Assembly: GCA_030148705.1 (NCBI GenBank)
Contig: JASBSY010000014.1
Location: 62,001-126,000, forward strand
Length of the DNA stretch: 64,000 bases
Origin: Pukyongia sp.
GTDB taxonomy: Bacteria; Bacteroidota; Bacteroidia; Flavobacteriales; Flavobacteriaceae
Direction of reading: 5' to 3'
Below the pieces are notes generated by a model. The model was not told the origin of the DNA and did no database searches. It was given only the letters and a program-made list of their open reading frames with translations. The translations under genes and the position numbers were made by a program. Positions 17,392-27,055 of the stretch are shown in pieces; the stretch's first letter is position 1; the number at the start of each line of letters is the position of its first letter.

Positions 17392-18595
17392 ATTCAATAA
17401 CTTCAGGGTAGAGAAAGTTGTTGTACGGAAACCTGGTAACATGTATATCCCTTACTTTCTGATAGACCAGCTGCCTGAATTCCTCCATATTCTCCTTGTT
17501 CAGGGCGGAAATAAAAATCGCGTCCCCATCCATTCGGCTCATCCAGGTTCGGCGCCATTCCGCCAGGGAGAAATGTGCTTCTGTCTTTTCGGTTACCAGG
17601 TCATCTTTGTCGATGGTCTCGGGCACATAGGCATCAATTTTATTGAAGACCATAAGTGTAGGCTTATCAGCCGTATCTATTTCATCGAGGATTTTGTTTA
17701 CTGAAGCGATGTGGTCTTCGAAGGAAGGGTGGGAAATATCCACCACGTGCAGCAACAAGTCGGCTTCGCGAACCTCATCCAGGGTGCTTTTGAAGGATTC
17801 CACCAACTGGGTGGGAAGCTTTCGTATAAATCCTACCGTATCACTGAGCAAAAAGGGCAGGTTGCCAATCACTACCTTTCGTACCGTTGTATCCAGGGTA
17901 GCAAACAGTTTATTCTCGGCAAAGACATCGCTTTTGCTTATCACATTCATCAGGGTAGATTTACCCACATTGGTGTATCCTACTAAGGCCACGCGCACCA
18001 AAGAGCCCCGGTTACCGCGCTGCACTTCCATTTGCCGGTCGATCTTTTCCAATTTCTTCTTTAGTAAAGCAATACGGTCGCGAACAATACGGCGGTCGGT
18101 TTCGATCTCTGTTTCACCGGGTCCTCGCATCCCAATACCACCACGCTGCCGTTCAAGGTGAGTCCACATCCCTGCCAGCCTGGGCAGGAGGTATTCGTAT
18201 TGGGCCAGTTCCACCTGTGTTCTGGCATAACTGGTCTTGGCTCGTTGGGCAAAGATATCCAGGATCAGGTTGGTTCGGTCTATGATCTTGCATTTTAGGA
18301 TGCGCTCAATGTTCTTCTGCTGAGCCGGGCTTAATTCATCATCGAAGATGGCCGTTCCTATATCGTGTTCGTCCACAAATGCACGTACTTCCTCCATCTT
18401 CCCGCTACCAATAAATGTCTTGGGGTTGGGCATCTCCATCTTCTGAACAAAGCGCTTTATCACTTCTCCCCCGGCTGTGTATGCCAGGAATTCCAATTCA
18501 TCCAGGTATTCGGTCGCCTTATCCTCATCCTGTTGTTTGGTGATGAGACCCACAAGTATGGTTCGTTCGTAAAGTATATCCTCTTTTTCTAACAT
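17390..18595 (-). CDS. hflX: HflX-type ribosome-associated GTPase
   Basis: This 401-residue protein has the HflX N-terminal domain (FIGSGKMEEV at 61-70, FDDELSPAQQKNIE), the glycine-rich linker RGGIGMRGPGETEIETDRR (151-169) and a GTPase domain with G1 GYTNVGKS (206-213), G3 DTVGFI and G4 NKID. HflX splits stalled ribosomes under stress. The length is normal. The ATG is supported by a -7 box 17 bases upstream. Confidence 0.95.
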   Translation of the reverse strand: MLEKEDILYERTILVGLITKQQDEDKATEYLDELEFLAYTAGGEVIKRFVQKMEMPNPKTFIGSGKMEEVRAFVDEHDIGTAIFDDELSPAQQKNIERILKCKIIDRTNLILDIFAQRAKTSYARTQVELAQYEYLLPRLAGMWTHLERQRGGIGMRGPGETEIETDRRIVRDRIALLKKKLEKIDRQMEVQRGNRGSLVRVALVGYTNVGKSTLMNVISKSDVFAENKLFATLDTTVRKVVIGNLPFLLSDTVGFIRKLPTQLVESFKSTLDEVREADLLLHVVDISHPSFEDHIASVNKILDEIDTADKPTLMVFNKIDAYVPETIDKDDLVTEKTEAHFSLAEWRRTWMSRMDGDAIFISALNKENMEEFRQLVYQKVRDIHVTRFPYNNFLYPEVIE

Positions 18596-18612
18596 AGATT
18601 GATTTGAAATAT

Positions 18613-18620
18613 CAAAGATA
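18613..18620 (-). promoter_or_regulatory. -7 promoter box of hflX
   Basis: On the minus strand this reads TATCTTTG, a perfect TAnnTTTG element 17 bases before the hflX ATG. A TTA stands 17 bases upstream of it where TTG is expected. Confidence 0.55.
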
Positions 18621-19146
18621 CAAAAGCTTTGGAAGGATAATTTCTAATTTAGAAACCTTTAAGAACCTGAAAATAAGCTTCAGAAAAGATTTTTCGACGC
18701 CTTAAAATTAGCATTCGTCAACCAGAAGCATCACCAAAAGAAAAGCCACAATCTTCGTTGATCGCTCATAATAAAACTCAATGATCATTTTCTAAGCTCG
18801 AATCCGGGTGGTATGGACCGGATGAATTTGGCACATATTAGATCAAGTCCTTGGGGCTCATAATCTTATAAATAATTGCTGAGAATTCAGCTCTAAAAGG
18901 GGTCGTGTTTTTCACAGTAAAAATCATAGGCGGCCAGGCAGTTTAAAATACCGTAAGCCTTGTCCGGTAAAAGTATCAGCGGTTACTTTCCCTTTCTGAG
19001 CGATTTTTGCAATTTCAAAAAATTCAAAAAATTAACGGGTTGTTAATCGGTTTTTTCCTACTTTTTATCTAAAATTAATTTAGCTTAAGTTCACCTTGAC
19101 AAATTTGTCTATTTTAGTATAAAATAACTACCATTAAAACCTAACT
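18621..19146. other. Intergenic gap without a recognisable gene
   Basis: About 525 AT-rich bases lie between hflX and the adhesin operon. No convincing coding frame, tRNA or strong hairpin was seen. Near the adhesin gene, TATTTTAG at 19110-19117 is one base from a -7 consensus, and CTAAAATTAATTTAG (19070-19084) is a near-palindrome. The promoter of the large secretion operon should be here, but I cannot fix it. Confidence 0.5.
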
Positions 19147-21174
19147 ATGAGAATAGATTACACCTTCAATTTTTCATACTTGACAAAAAACACAAAATCG
19201 CTTCTATATAGCGCGATTTTCGTTTGTTTTATGTCGGTTGGATCATTTGCGCAAGGCCCCGGCTGTCCGAATGTGGATGCCGGACCCGATGTAGATCTCG
19301 AGTGTGGTGAAGCCTGCGTTGATCTTACGGCTTCATTTCTACAAACTGGCGAGACCACAAGTTACGAGGTAAGTTCGATTACGTACGACCCTCCATTCCC
19401 ATTTACGGGAGGAACTCCAGTATCGGTTAACACAGACGATGTATGGTCACCGATAATTCCGCTTCCTTTCGATTTTTGTTTCTTCGGAGAAACCTATTCA
19501 GAAATGATTATTGGCTCAAACGGAGTGGTTGCTTTCGAATTAACAGATCCGATGACAATGCCTAACGGGTTTTGTCAGTGGAGCTTCGAACCGGACGAAC
19601 TTATCCCCGACCCGGTAGAGTTATTCAACGCTACGATCTATGGTGCCTATATGGATGTGAATCCTGCGGTAGCCGGTTCCGGGCAGATCAATTATTCGGT
19701 CTTTGGAGATGCTCCCTGCCGAACCATGGTGATCAATTTCCCTATGATTCCATACTTCAGCTGTAATAACCTTATCATGACATCTCAGATTGTGATTTAT
19801 GAAACCACAAATGTTATTGAAGTTTATATAGAAGAACGCTCCGACCAGTGTTCGAACTGGAACGACGGACTGGCCATTATCGGAATACAGAACCAGGACG
19901 GAAGTGCTGGGTATACCCCACCGAATAGAAATACAGGAAACTGGCAGGCAAATTTGGAAGCCTGGAGGTTCACACCAAACGGAACCAGTAATGTGGATTT
20001 CGCGTGGTTGGATTCAGACGGAAATATTCTGGGAACAGACAATACAATAAATGTATGTCCTGACGATGAAGTAACCGAATACACAGCCCAGGCCATTTAT
20101 ACAAATTGCAATGGAGATGTGATCACCGAAACTGATACGGTTACAGTTACAAAAGTTGCGAACTTCACCGTGGAGGTTGGAGAAGACCAACAATTCTGTG
20201 ATGCAGATTCGTATGAGATTACTGCAATGGTTGAAGGCATCGATCCTTCTCAGGCTACATATCTGTGGAGTACGGGCGAAACAACCCAGTCGATCATCGT
20301 ATCCGATACCGATACCTACAGTGTGGAAGTGACCTATAAAGTATGTACGCTAATGGATAGCGTTTATGTTCAATTCGATGAGAACCCAATCATTGAACTG
20401 GGTGATGATTTCGAGACCTGTTTCGAAACGCCCATTATCCTTGATGCTTCACCCTCCAATTACAATCCCGGAGATGCTACCTACGAATGGAGCCTGGATG
20501 GCGTTGTAATTGCCGGAGAAAACAGCCCTACCCTTCAGGTGTTCACAGGAGGAACCTATAGCGTGCTGGTTACTGTTGGACCTTGTTCCAGTACAGACAG
20601 TATTACTATTTCCCCTAGAACCGATCTTGAAGTATCACTGGGCGACGACTTTAAGTCCTGTAAAAATGAACCGCAAACCCTTACTGCAGTTACCAGCGAA
20701 GAAGGGGTAACCTATCAGTGGATGTTAAATGGCGATATCATTACCGGCGAAACCGGCAGTAGTATCGATATCATAATCGATGAAAATGTCATGGGAACCC
20801 AGACCTATTCTGTAATGATTACCAAAGGGGATTGTACAGGTTCAGACGACCTGGATATTGAACTATACGATGTTGGAAATTGTGTGATTTCACAGGGTAT
20901 TAGCCCGGGAGGCTCTCCGGGGTTCAACGATTCACTGGATCTTGAATTCCTGGCCGACAGAGCCGGCGGAATTAATAAACTGCAAATTTTCAACAGACTG
21001 GGAACCCTGGTATACGAACGCGCTAATTATGTAAATGAGTGGACCGGACTGTCTGATGACGGAAATGAACTTCCAACGGGAACATATTTCTACGTGATCG
21101 ATCTGGCATCAGAAGATTCAGTGTACGGAATGCAAGCTTCAGGCTGGATATACCTGAACCGCGACGCAAATTAA
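19147..21174 (+). CDS. Large T9SS type B (gliding-motility-associated C-terminal) surface protein
   Basis: This 675-residue secreted protein has a long n-region then a hydrophobic signal core ending GSFAQ. The mature start, GCPNVDAGPDVDLECGEACV, is common in flavobacterial adhesin-like proteins. Residues about 60-280 form one domain (FDFCFFGETYSEMIIGSNGV), followed by several Ig-like repeats of about 80 residues each opening with LGDDFxxC. The last 90 residues are the CHU_C/type B sorting domain (LQIFNRLGTLVYE, NEWTGLSDDG, LPTGTYFYVIDL, SGWIYLNR). The normal SPNGDGxND start of that domain is altered here to SPGGSPGFND. It is first of a four-gene operon and is likely a T9SS cargo on the cell surface. 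Confidence 0.85.
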   Translation: MRIDYTFNFSYLTKNTKSLLYSAIFVCFMSVGSFAQGPGCPNVDAGPDVDLECGEACVDLTASFLQTGETTSYEVSSITYDPPFPFTGGTPVSVNTDDVWSPIIPLPFDFCFFGETYSEMIIGSNGVVAFELTDPMTMPNGFCQWSFEPDELIPDPVELFNATIYGAYMDVNPAVAGSGQINYSVFGDAPCRTMVINFPMIPYFSCNNLIMTSQIVIYETTNVIEVYIEERSDQCSNWNDGLAIIGIQNQDGSAGYTPPNRNTGNWQANLEAWRFTPNGTSNVDFAWLDSDGNILGTDNTINVCPDDEVTEYTAQAIYTNCNGDVITETDTVTVTKVANFTVEVGEDQQFCDADSYEITAMVEGIDPSQATYLWSTGETTQSIIVSDTDTYSVEVTYKVCTLMDSVYVQFDENPIIELGDDFETCFETPIILDASPSNYNPGDATYEWSLDGVVIAGENSPTLQVFTGGTYSVLVTVGPCSSTDSITISPRTDLEVSLGDDFKSCKNEPQTLTAVTSEEGVTYQWMLNGDIITGETGSSIDIIIDENVMGTQTYSVMITKGDCTGSDDLDIELYDVGNCVISQGISPGGSPGFNDSLDLEFLADRAGGINKLQIFNRLGTLVYERANYVNEWTGLSDDGNELPTGTYFYVIDLASEDSVYGMQASGWIYLNRDAN

Positions 21175-21196
21175 CCTCTCATTGAATAATTAGGAA

Positions 21197-23308
21197 ATGA
21201 AACGAATTCTAACAATTATAACCGTAATGGCCTGGGTGAGTATTAGCGCCCAGTCCATTGTGGTAAACGATCCGGCAGATCCTCAAACCAATCTTACTGC
21301 CGAAGAACTCATCAGAGAAGTACTGGTAAGCGGATCTTCCTGTGTGGATATTGAATTGATAAACCTTGCGGAAAACCCGGATGGAACCAGCAATATTAAC
21401 GAACGCAGCTGGGGCTATTTTCACAATGCGGGAGGCACCTTTCCTTTTGAAGAGGGAATTATCCTCTCATCGGGATTTGCGGTCAGTGCAGAGGGACCAA
21501 ACGACGAAACCGGAAGTTCGGACACCGGATTGAACTGGGTGGGAGATCCTGATATAAAAGCCCTGCTGGACAACCAGTACGGAACCAATGTAGACACCAA
21601 TAACGCTACAGTTTTCGAGTTTACCTTCGTATCCAGCTTAAATGAAGCAACTTTCGAGTTTATCTTTGCTTCTGAAGAATACGAAGACCAGTGGGAGTGC
21701 AGCGATACTTTCAGGGATGGTTTCGGATTCCTTATCAAAGGGCCGGGTATCCCCGACGATTCGGGTGCCCCTTTTGGCGGAACCAATGTAGCAGCCGTTC
21801 CGGGCTCGGATAACGTGCCTGTTAGTACGGCTTCTATCCACAGAGATACCTTTCTCTGTGGTTTTGAGATTCCGGGGACCAATTACTTCCCCGAATTATA
21901 TGTAACCAATTCGAATCCTCCTACCAACGAGATCGAGTTCGACGGACTTACGGTAACACTTATGACCGCCAGTGTGGCGATCATTCCCAATGAACAATAC
22001 ACTATAAAACTCGTGTTGGCCGACAGGGGAGATACCTCTTTCGACTCCGCAGTGTTCCTTAAGGCTGGTAGCTTTAATATCGGGAATGTGGATCTTGGTA
22101 ACGACATACTTCTGGGAGATCCGGAAGCTCAGTGCGAGGGCCAGATCATTACCCTTGATGCCGGTGAAAACCCCGACGGGGAATTCCAGTGGTTTAAGGA
22201 CGGGGTGGAAATTCCCGGGGCTACAAATCAGACCCTCGATATCTCTTCCACCGGCCTGTATAAGGTAGAAGTGACCTTTGCCTCTACACCGGACTGTATT
22301 ATCAGTGATGAGATCCTGGTGGAATTTTTCGCCGTGCCGGATTTCGACCTGGGCGAAGACCAGATAATCTGTGAAAACGAATTTATCACCCTGGACGCAA
22401 CTCCGGTGAATTCAGCCGACCTGATGGATATATCCTATATATGGTTTAAGGATGGAGTGGAAATTCCCGGAGAAGTGAATGCTACCTTAGACGTGTTCGA
22501 CACCGGGCAATATGCCGCCGAAGTTACCGGAAACGGCTGTGCAATGATGGATGAGGTATTTGTCCAGTTGGTCGAATTTACGGTGGATATCGGTGATGTT
22601 GTTGAGCCTTGCGGGGATTCTGAATACGAAATCGTCCCGGTTATCGAAGGCGCCGACCCTACAAATGCCAGTTATTTGTGGAGTACGGGTGAGACCACGC
22701 CTACCATAATCGTAACCGAAGACGGTGTTTACAGCGTGGCGGTAACGATCGACGGCTGTACCGAGGAAGACGACGTGACTGTTAATTTCAGAACGTTGCC
22801 GGAAGTGGAATTGGGAGACCCCATTATAAAATGTGCCTCGGAGATAAAAATCCTTACGGCTACTCCTGCAAACGGAAACGCCGGTGATTTCACATACACC
22901 TGGTACCGGGACGGTGGAGTCATCGACGGTGAAACCTCCGAAACTCTTGAGGTAACCGAAGAAGGAATTTATACCGTTGAGGTTAATGATGACGGATGTA
23001 TAGGAAGTGATACCATAGAAGTAAGCTTCTACGATAACGAAAATTGTGTCATCAGTCAGGGAATATCCCCAAATGGAGACGGGCAGAATGATTTTCTCGA
23101 CCTGGAGTTCCTGAACGACAGGGATGGAATCGTGAAGCTCTCGATCTTTAACCGTCTGGGCTCCCTGGTGTATGAAAAGACCCAGTATGTAAACGAATGG
23201 GGAGGTCAGACCACTGACGGAACCGAACTGCCTGTAGGCACCTATTATTACACTATTGAATTACAAACCGAAGAACCGCTTAGCGGTTGGATTTATTTAA
23301 ACAGATAA
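21197..23308 (+). CDS. Choice-of-anchor L, Ig-repeat T9SS type B surface protein
   Basis: This 703-residue protein has a signal peptide (MKRILTIITVMAWVSISAQ). Residues about 30-295 match the choice-of-anchor L domain (GGTFPFEEGIILSSG, FEFIFASEEYEDQW, DGFGFLIKGPG). Then come about four Ig-like repeats (FQWFKDGVEIPGATNQTL; YIWFKDGVEIPGEVNATL; YLWSTGETTPTIIV; YTWYRDGGVIDGETSETL). The end is a canonical type B sorting domain with ISPNGDGQNDFLDLEF and GTYYYTIEL to SGWIYLNR. Repeats and the tail closely resemble those of the gene before, so the pair arose from a shared module. It is a likely adhesin or matrix protein exported through T9SS with the SprF-like partner next door. Confidence 0.88.
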   Translation: MKRILTIITVMAWVSISAQSIVVNDPADPQTNLTAEELIREVLVSGSSCVDIELINLAENPDGTSNINERSWGYFHNAGGTFPFEEGIILSSGFAVSAEGPNDETGSSDTGLNWVGDPDIKALLDNQYGTNVDTNNATVFEFTFVSSLNEATFEFIFASEEYEDQWECSDTFRDGFGFLIKGPGIPDDSGAPFGGTNVAAVPGSDNVPVSTASIHRDTFLCGFEIPGTNYFPELYVTNSNPPTNEIEFDGLTVTLMTASVAIIPNEQYTIKLVLADRGDTSFDSAVFLKAGSFNIGNVDLGNDILLGDPEAQCEGQIITLDAGENPDGEFQWFKDGVEIPGATNQTLDISSTGLYKVEVTFASTPDCIISDEILVEFFAVPDFDLGEDQIICENEFITLDATPVNSADLMDISYIWFKDGVEIPGEVNATLDVFDTGQYAAEVTGNGCAMMDEVFVQLVEFTVDIGDVVEPCGDSEYEIVPVIEGADPTNASYLWSTGETTPTIIVTEDGVYSVAVTIDGCTEEDDVTVNFRTLPEVELGDPIIKCASEIKILTATPANGNAGDFTYTWYRDGGVIDGETSETLEVTEEGIYTVEVNDDGCIGSDTIEVSFYDNENCVISQGISPNGDGQNDFLDLEFLNDRDGIVKLSIFNRLGSLVYEKTQYVNEWGGQTTDGTELPVGTYYYTIELQTEEPLSGWIYLNR

Positions 23309-23338
23309 CAACCTTTATTAAACAATAAACTAACTATA

Positions 23339-24253
23339 ATGAAAAAACTGTCGCTATTAGTACTCTTAGTTGGTATACTCGGCACCGAGATCGCATCGGC
23401 GCAACAGGATCCGCAGTATACACAGTACATGTACAATATGAATGTGGTAAACCCCGCCTACGCAGGGTCTAAAGAAGGACTATCCCTCACTGCTCTGTAT
23501 CGCAAGCAATGGTCCGGCCTGGACGGCGCACCCGAAACTTTTACATTTTCGGCCCATGCACCATTTGGAGATAAAGTTGGATTAGGGCTGTCGGCCATTA
23601 AGGACGAACTAGGGCCCATAAGCGAGACGAATGTTTACGCCGATTTCTCGTATACACTCGACCTTGGAGCCACCACAAAGATCGCACTGGGTATTAAGGC
23701 CGGTGCAACCTTCCACGATGTTGGTCTTACCGACCTGGAGTTACAGGATCCGAACGATCCATTCTTCTCACAGGATATCAATAATACCTATCCCAATGTA
23801 GGTGCCGGTGCCTTTCTATATGGCGACAATTTTTATATAGGCTTGTCGGTTCCTAACCTGTTAAGCTCCGTTCATCTCGATGAAAACGGCTTAAAATACG
23901 GTTCGGAGACCAATCACTATTTTGCAACAGCCGGATATGTGTTCCAAGTGTCTGAGAACGTTAAGCTAAAGCCATCGGTTATGGTGAAATCTGCTTTCGA
24001 TGCGCCGGTATCTTACGATGGAAACCTCAATGCCCTGTTCTTTGAAAAATTCGAAATTGGTGCTTCCTACAGGGTGGACGATTCGTTCAGCGGACTTGTT
24101 GGCTTCCAGGTTACCGAAAATATCCGGATAGGATATGCTTACGACCATATCACCTCTGATCTTGATGCAGTGGCGAATGCTTCACACGAAGTAATTGTAA
24201 CGTTCGATCTGTTTTTTAACAAGCGAACAATGCGCTCACCGAGATACTTCTAA
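23339..24253 (+). CDS. PorP/SprF-family type IX secretion membrane protein
   Basis: This 304-residue protein has a signal peptide (ending IASAQ) followed by the family signature QDPQYTQYMYNMNVVNPAYAG in outline, then beta-barrel-like strands (LTALYRKQWSGLDGAPET, GLGLSAIKDELGPISE, FYIGLSVPNLL). SprF proteins sit in the outer membrane and help anchor or export a dedicated type B cargo, usually encoded just upstream, as here. The terminal strand ends in aromatic RYF. Confidence 0.92.
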   Translation: MKKLSLLVLLVGILGTEIASAQQDPQYTQYMYNMNVVNPAYAGSKEGLSLTALYRKQWSGLDGAPETFTFSAHAPFGDKVGLGLSAIKDELGPISETNVYADFSYTLDLGATTKIALGIKAGATFHDVGLTDLELQDPNDPFFSQDINNTYPNVGAGAFLYGDNFYIGLSVPNLLSSVHLDENGLKYGSETNHYFATAGYVFQVSENVKLKPSVMVKSAFDAPVSYDGNLNALFFEKFEIGASYRVDDSFSGLVGFQVTENIRIGYAYDHITSDLDAVANASHEVIVTFDLFFNKRTMRSPRYF

Positions 24254-24279
24254 TCACCAAAAATTTAAGTTCAGAAAAA

Positions 24280-26175
24280 ATGAAAAAATTATATACATTC
24301 TTACTACTTATCGCGGTTAGCACAGCAGTGACCACCGCTCAAAATAAAGATACCAAGAAGGCCGATCAGTTATATGAGCGACTTCAATATACCGATGCCG
24401 CCGAAGCATACCAGAAGTTGCTGAAAAAAGGTAAAGGAAGCAGTTATGTATTTCAGCAACTGGGAAACAGCTACTACTATATAAACGATACCAAAAAAGC
24501 TGAGACCTATTACAAACGGGTTGCCCGGGGACGCAAAGTGGATGCGGAAATAGTTTACAACTATGCACAAACCCTGAAGGCCAACGGGAAATTCTCCGAG
24601 TATAACACCTGGATGAAGACTTTTGCCGAAATGAAACCGGAGGACTCTAGGGCCAAGAAATTCATGGAAAACCCAAACTACATCCCGCTTATCATGGATG
24701 AAGTTCAACGCTATTCAGCGACCAACCTGGAGGAGATCAATTCGGAATATTCAGACTTTGGCGCATTTATGATGGGGAAGGATTTCTATTTTTCATCTGC
24801 ACGTAACACCAAGAGAAAAAAGTACGGCTGGAACGAACAGCCCTACCTCGATATCTACAAGGCTACAGATGTAGGCGGAACTATTAAAAATGCAACGCTT
24901 TTAGGAAGTACAGATGTAAATACAAAATACCACGAAAGTACGGTAGCAATTTCTCCCGACGGGAAAAGAATGTACTTCGACAGGAACGATTATTTTGAAG
25001 GTGATTACGACAAGAGCTCGGAAGGGGTAAACCAGATCAACCTGTATTACGCCGAACTTATAGACGGACAATGGAAAGGGATACAGTCTGTTCCGTGGAA
25101 CAGCGATGAATATTCTGTAGGCCACCCCGCTTTAAGCCCGGATGGAAATACGCTTTATTTCGCCAGCGATATGCCCGGCGGCGAGGGAATGAGCGACCTG
25201 TACAAGGTAAGTGTGAACAGTGACGGAACTTTTGGAACACCGCAATCCTTAGGATCGACTATTAATACTGAAGGCAAGGAAGTATTTCCTTCTGTAGACA
25301 GCAACGGAACCCTCTATTTTTCCAGCGACGGACATTTAGGCATCGGACTGTTAGACGTGTTTATGGCTGAAGCCAGCGGAAGCGGTTTTGGAAAAGTAAA
25401 GAATATGGGTACGGGCGTGAACAGTGCCGATGACGATTTTGCCTTTGTATTTGACCCTTCAACCATGACCGGGTTCGTTTCCTCCAACCGAAGCGGTGGA
25501 AAAGGAAGCGACGATATCTATGCCATTAAAGAGCTTGAAATCGCCTGCGAAGTAACTATCAATGTAACGGTTTTAAATGAATACACCGATGGGCCTATCG
25601 CGGGAGCACGGGTTGATATGTACGACGAATTCGAGAACAGTCTGAGTTCGAGGACAACCGGGGAAGACGGAAGTGCAAGCTTCCTGGCCGAATGCGATAA
25701 AGGCCATGTACTACAGGGCATTATGAATGACTTTGAAAGTAATGCGGTAGTAGTTGATGCTGCCAATGATTCGGAAGTCGATGTGGTAATTAGATTACGT
25801 CCTATCGAAGCCATCATAGTTGATGACCGGGTAGTACTTAATCCGATATTCTTCGACCTGGACAAACACAACATTAAACCTCAGGCGGCCTTTGAACTTG
25901 ACAAGCTCGTGGCCATCATGAAGAAGTATCCTCGAATGAAAATCAAGGTTGAAAGTCATACAGACAACCGCGGGTCCGATGCATATAACCTGGACCTCAG
26001 TGAGCGAAGAGCTCAGTCTACGGTACAATATGTTATTTCACAGGGCATCGATAAAAGCCGAATAAGCGGCGAAGGAAAAGGTGAAAATGATCCTGAATTC
26101 GCCTGCGGCACCAATTGTACGCAGGAACAACATGCCAAGAACCGAAGATCTGAATTTATTATCGTGGAGCGATAG
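24280..26175 (+). CDS. OmpA-family protein with TPR, PD40 propeller and CNA/regulatory-like domain (PorE-like)
   Basis: This 631-residue protein has a signal peptide (MKKLYTFLLLIAVSTAVTTA). Residues about 25-130 are TPR-like (LYERLQYTDAAEAYQKLL); 150-410 hold PD40/WD40-like blades (VAISPDGKRMYFDRN, HPALSPDGNTLYFASD, DDIYAIKE); 420-500 is a carboxypeptidase regulatory-like fold; 515-631 is OmpA (FFDLDKHNIKP, ESHTDNRGSDAYNLDLSERRA), which binds peptidoglycan. This order equals that of PorE, a T9SS component that links the ring to the cell wall, and of relatives found beside sprF genes. It likely anchors the export site for the two cargo proteins of this operon. Confidence 0.88.
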   Translation: MKKLYTFLLLIAVSTAVTTAQNKDTKKADQLYERLQYTDAAEAYQKLLKKGKGSSYVFQQLGNSYYYINDTKKAETYYKRVARGRKVDAEIVYNYAQTLKANGKFSEYNTWMKTFAEMKPEDSRAKKFMENPNYIPLIMDEVQRYSATNLEEINSEYSDFGAFMMGKDFYFSSARNTKRKKYGWNEQPYLDIYKATDVGGTIKNATLLGSTDVNTKYHESTVAISPDGKRMYFDRNDYFEGDYDKSSEGVNQINLYYAELIDGQWKGIQSVPWNSDEYSVGHPALSPDGNTLYFASDMPGGEGMSDLYKVSVNSDGTFGTPQSLGSTINTEGKEVFPSVDSNGTLYFSSDGHLGIGLLDVFMAEASGSGFGKVKNMGTGVNSADDDFAFVFDPSTMTGFVSSNRSGGKGSDDIYAIKELEIACEVTINVTVLNEYTDGPIAGARVDMYDEFENSLSSRTTGEDGSASFLAECDKGHVLQGIMNDFESNAVVVDAANDSEVDVVIRLRPIEAIIVDDRVVLNPIFFDLDKHNIKPQAAFELDKLVAIMKKYPRMKIKVESHTDNRGSDAYNLDLSERRAQSTVQYVISQGIDKSRISGEGKGENDPEFACGTNCTQEQHAKNRRSEFIIVER

Positions 26176-26201
26176 GTCGTTTTCGACTAACTATTAGCCA
26201 T

Positions 26202-26233
26202 AAAAAACCCTTTCTCATCGGAAAGGGTTTTTT
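26202..26233. terminator. Bidirectional terminator
   Basis: AAAAAACCCTTTC (26202-26214) and GAAAGGGTTTTTT (26221-26233) form a perfect 13-bp stem with loop TCATCG. It stands between two convergent genes, and the A- and T-runs in the stem let it work in both directions. Confidence 0.92.
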
Positions 26234-26235
26234 AT

Positions 26236-27048
26236 TTAATCCTTTAGATATTCCAATATATCCACATAAATAACATCATCCCGGTTTTTATAAAAGTCTT
26301 TGAGAATTGACGTGTGGCCCTGACCGAATAAGACAAAAACCCTGTCCCCAGGCTGTGTTATCGCATCTATATTAGCCATAATTTTAAAATTGCGTTCCCA
26401 CCATTTTGCAACGATCTCACTGCCAAGGTAAATCTCGCTTCCCATTTGGTTGAAATATTGTAGATAGGCATTTCTATTCATTAGGTCGTATTTTTCCCGG
26501 TTCATAAACAAGAATACGTCCGTAATAGTTCCCGAATCCAGTTCTGCCTGTAATACGTCTATTGCTTCGCGCTTCATTTTGTTCAACAGCTCCTGAAACA
26601 CATGCATCTTTCCATTCGCTTCCAGGTATTCCATCAAGCTGTTAAAAGGCAGGTCTAATTTATAATCGGCTGTATAGATATGTTCGTGCCCAAGTTTTTT
26701 AGCTAATCTGAAACCTAGCTGCTGCCTCTCATTGATCGTCAATTGGTGATTTCCGCTACGGTACTGCCGGTATAATGAATCCAGCCTGTTATTTCCGTAG
26801 GGATATTCTAGAATTATTTTTGTAGGCTTATAAGAAGCTAGCGATTCAACTAAGGCTTCAATCTCCTGCTGCCGTTTAGGGGAAGAGAGATCCTCGGTAT
26901 TCAGTGACAACAAGTCTGAACTACCGGCAAAATGAAAAGTACCCAAAAGAGCTATTTCCGGTTTCTCATCGGCTATCTGAGTTGACTGTCCTATTGATAA
27001 GACACAGCTAAGAAAAAAGCAAAGGAGGCTAACGTATATTTTGTTCAT
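26236..27048 (-). CDS. DUF5694-family secreted protein (TraB/TIKI-like motifs)
   Basis: This 270-residue protein has a signal peptide (MNKIYVSLLCFFLSCVLSIG). It contains IALLGTFHFAGSSDL, KIILEYPYGNN and a C-terminal VFVLFGQGHTSILKDF. The GTFHF, E and GxGH positions resemble the TraB/GumN/TIKI metal-dependent protease-like fold, so an enzymatic role is possible but unproven. It starts 7 bases after the stop of the cupin gene, so the two form one operon that ends at the terminator. Confidence 0.8.
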   Translation of the reverse strand: MNKIYVSLLCFFLSCVLSIGQSTQIADEKPEIALLGTFHFAGSSDLLSLNTEDLSSPKRQQEIEALVESLASYKPTKIILEYPYGNNRLDSLYRQYRSGNHQLTINERQQLGFRLAKKLGHEHIYTADYKLDLPFNSLMEYLEANGKMHVFQELLNKMKREAIDVLQAELDSGTITDVFLFMNREKYDLMNRNAYLQYFNQMGSEIYLGSEIVAKWWERNFKIMANIDAITQPGDRVFVLFGQGHTSILKDFYKNRDDVIYVDILEYLKD

Positions 27049-27055
27049 ATTTTTA

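Noticed and set aside
17643-18161. Open frame of 172 codons antisense to hflX
   Set aside because: It lies inside a clear GTPase gene, is serine- and arginine-rich without a recognisable motif, and has the composition of a shadow frame.
18797-18809. T-loop-like stretch (CTCGAATCC) in the hflX upstream gap
   Set aside because: No acceptor stem, anticodon arm or D-loop of a tRNA could be folded around it.
20161-22990. Ig-like repeats as CRISPR or DNA tandem repeats
   Set aside because: They are protein-level repeats with diverged DNA, and no short exact repeat with spacers is present in the window.
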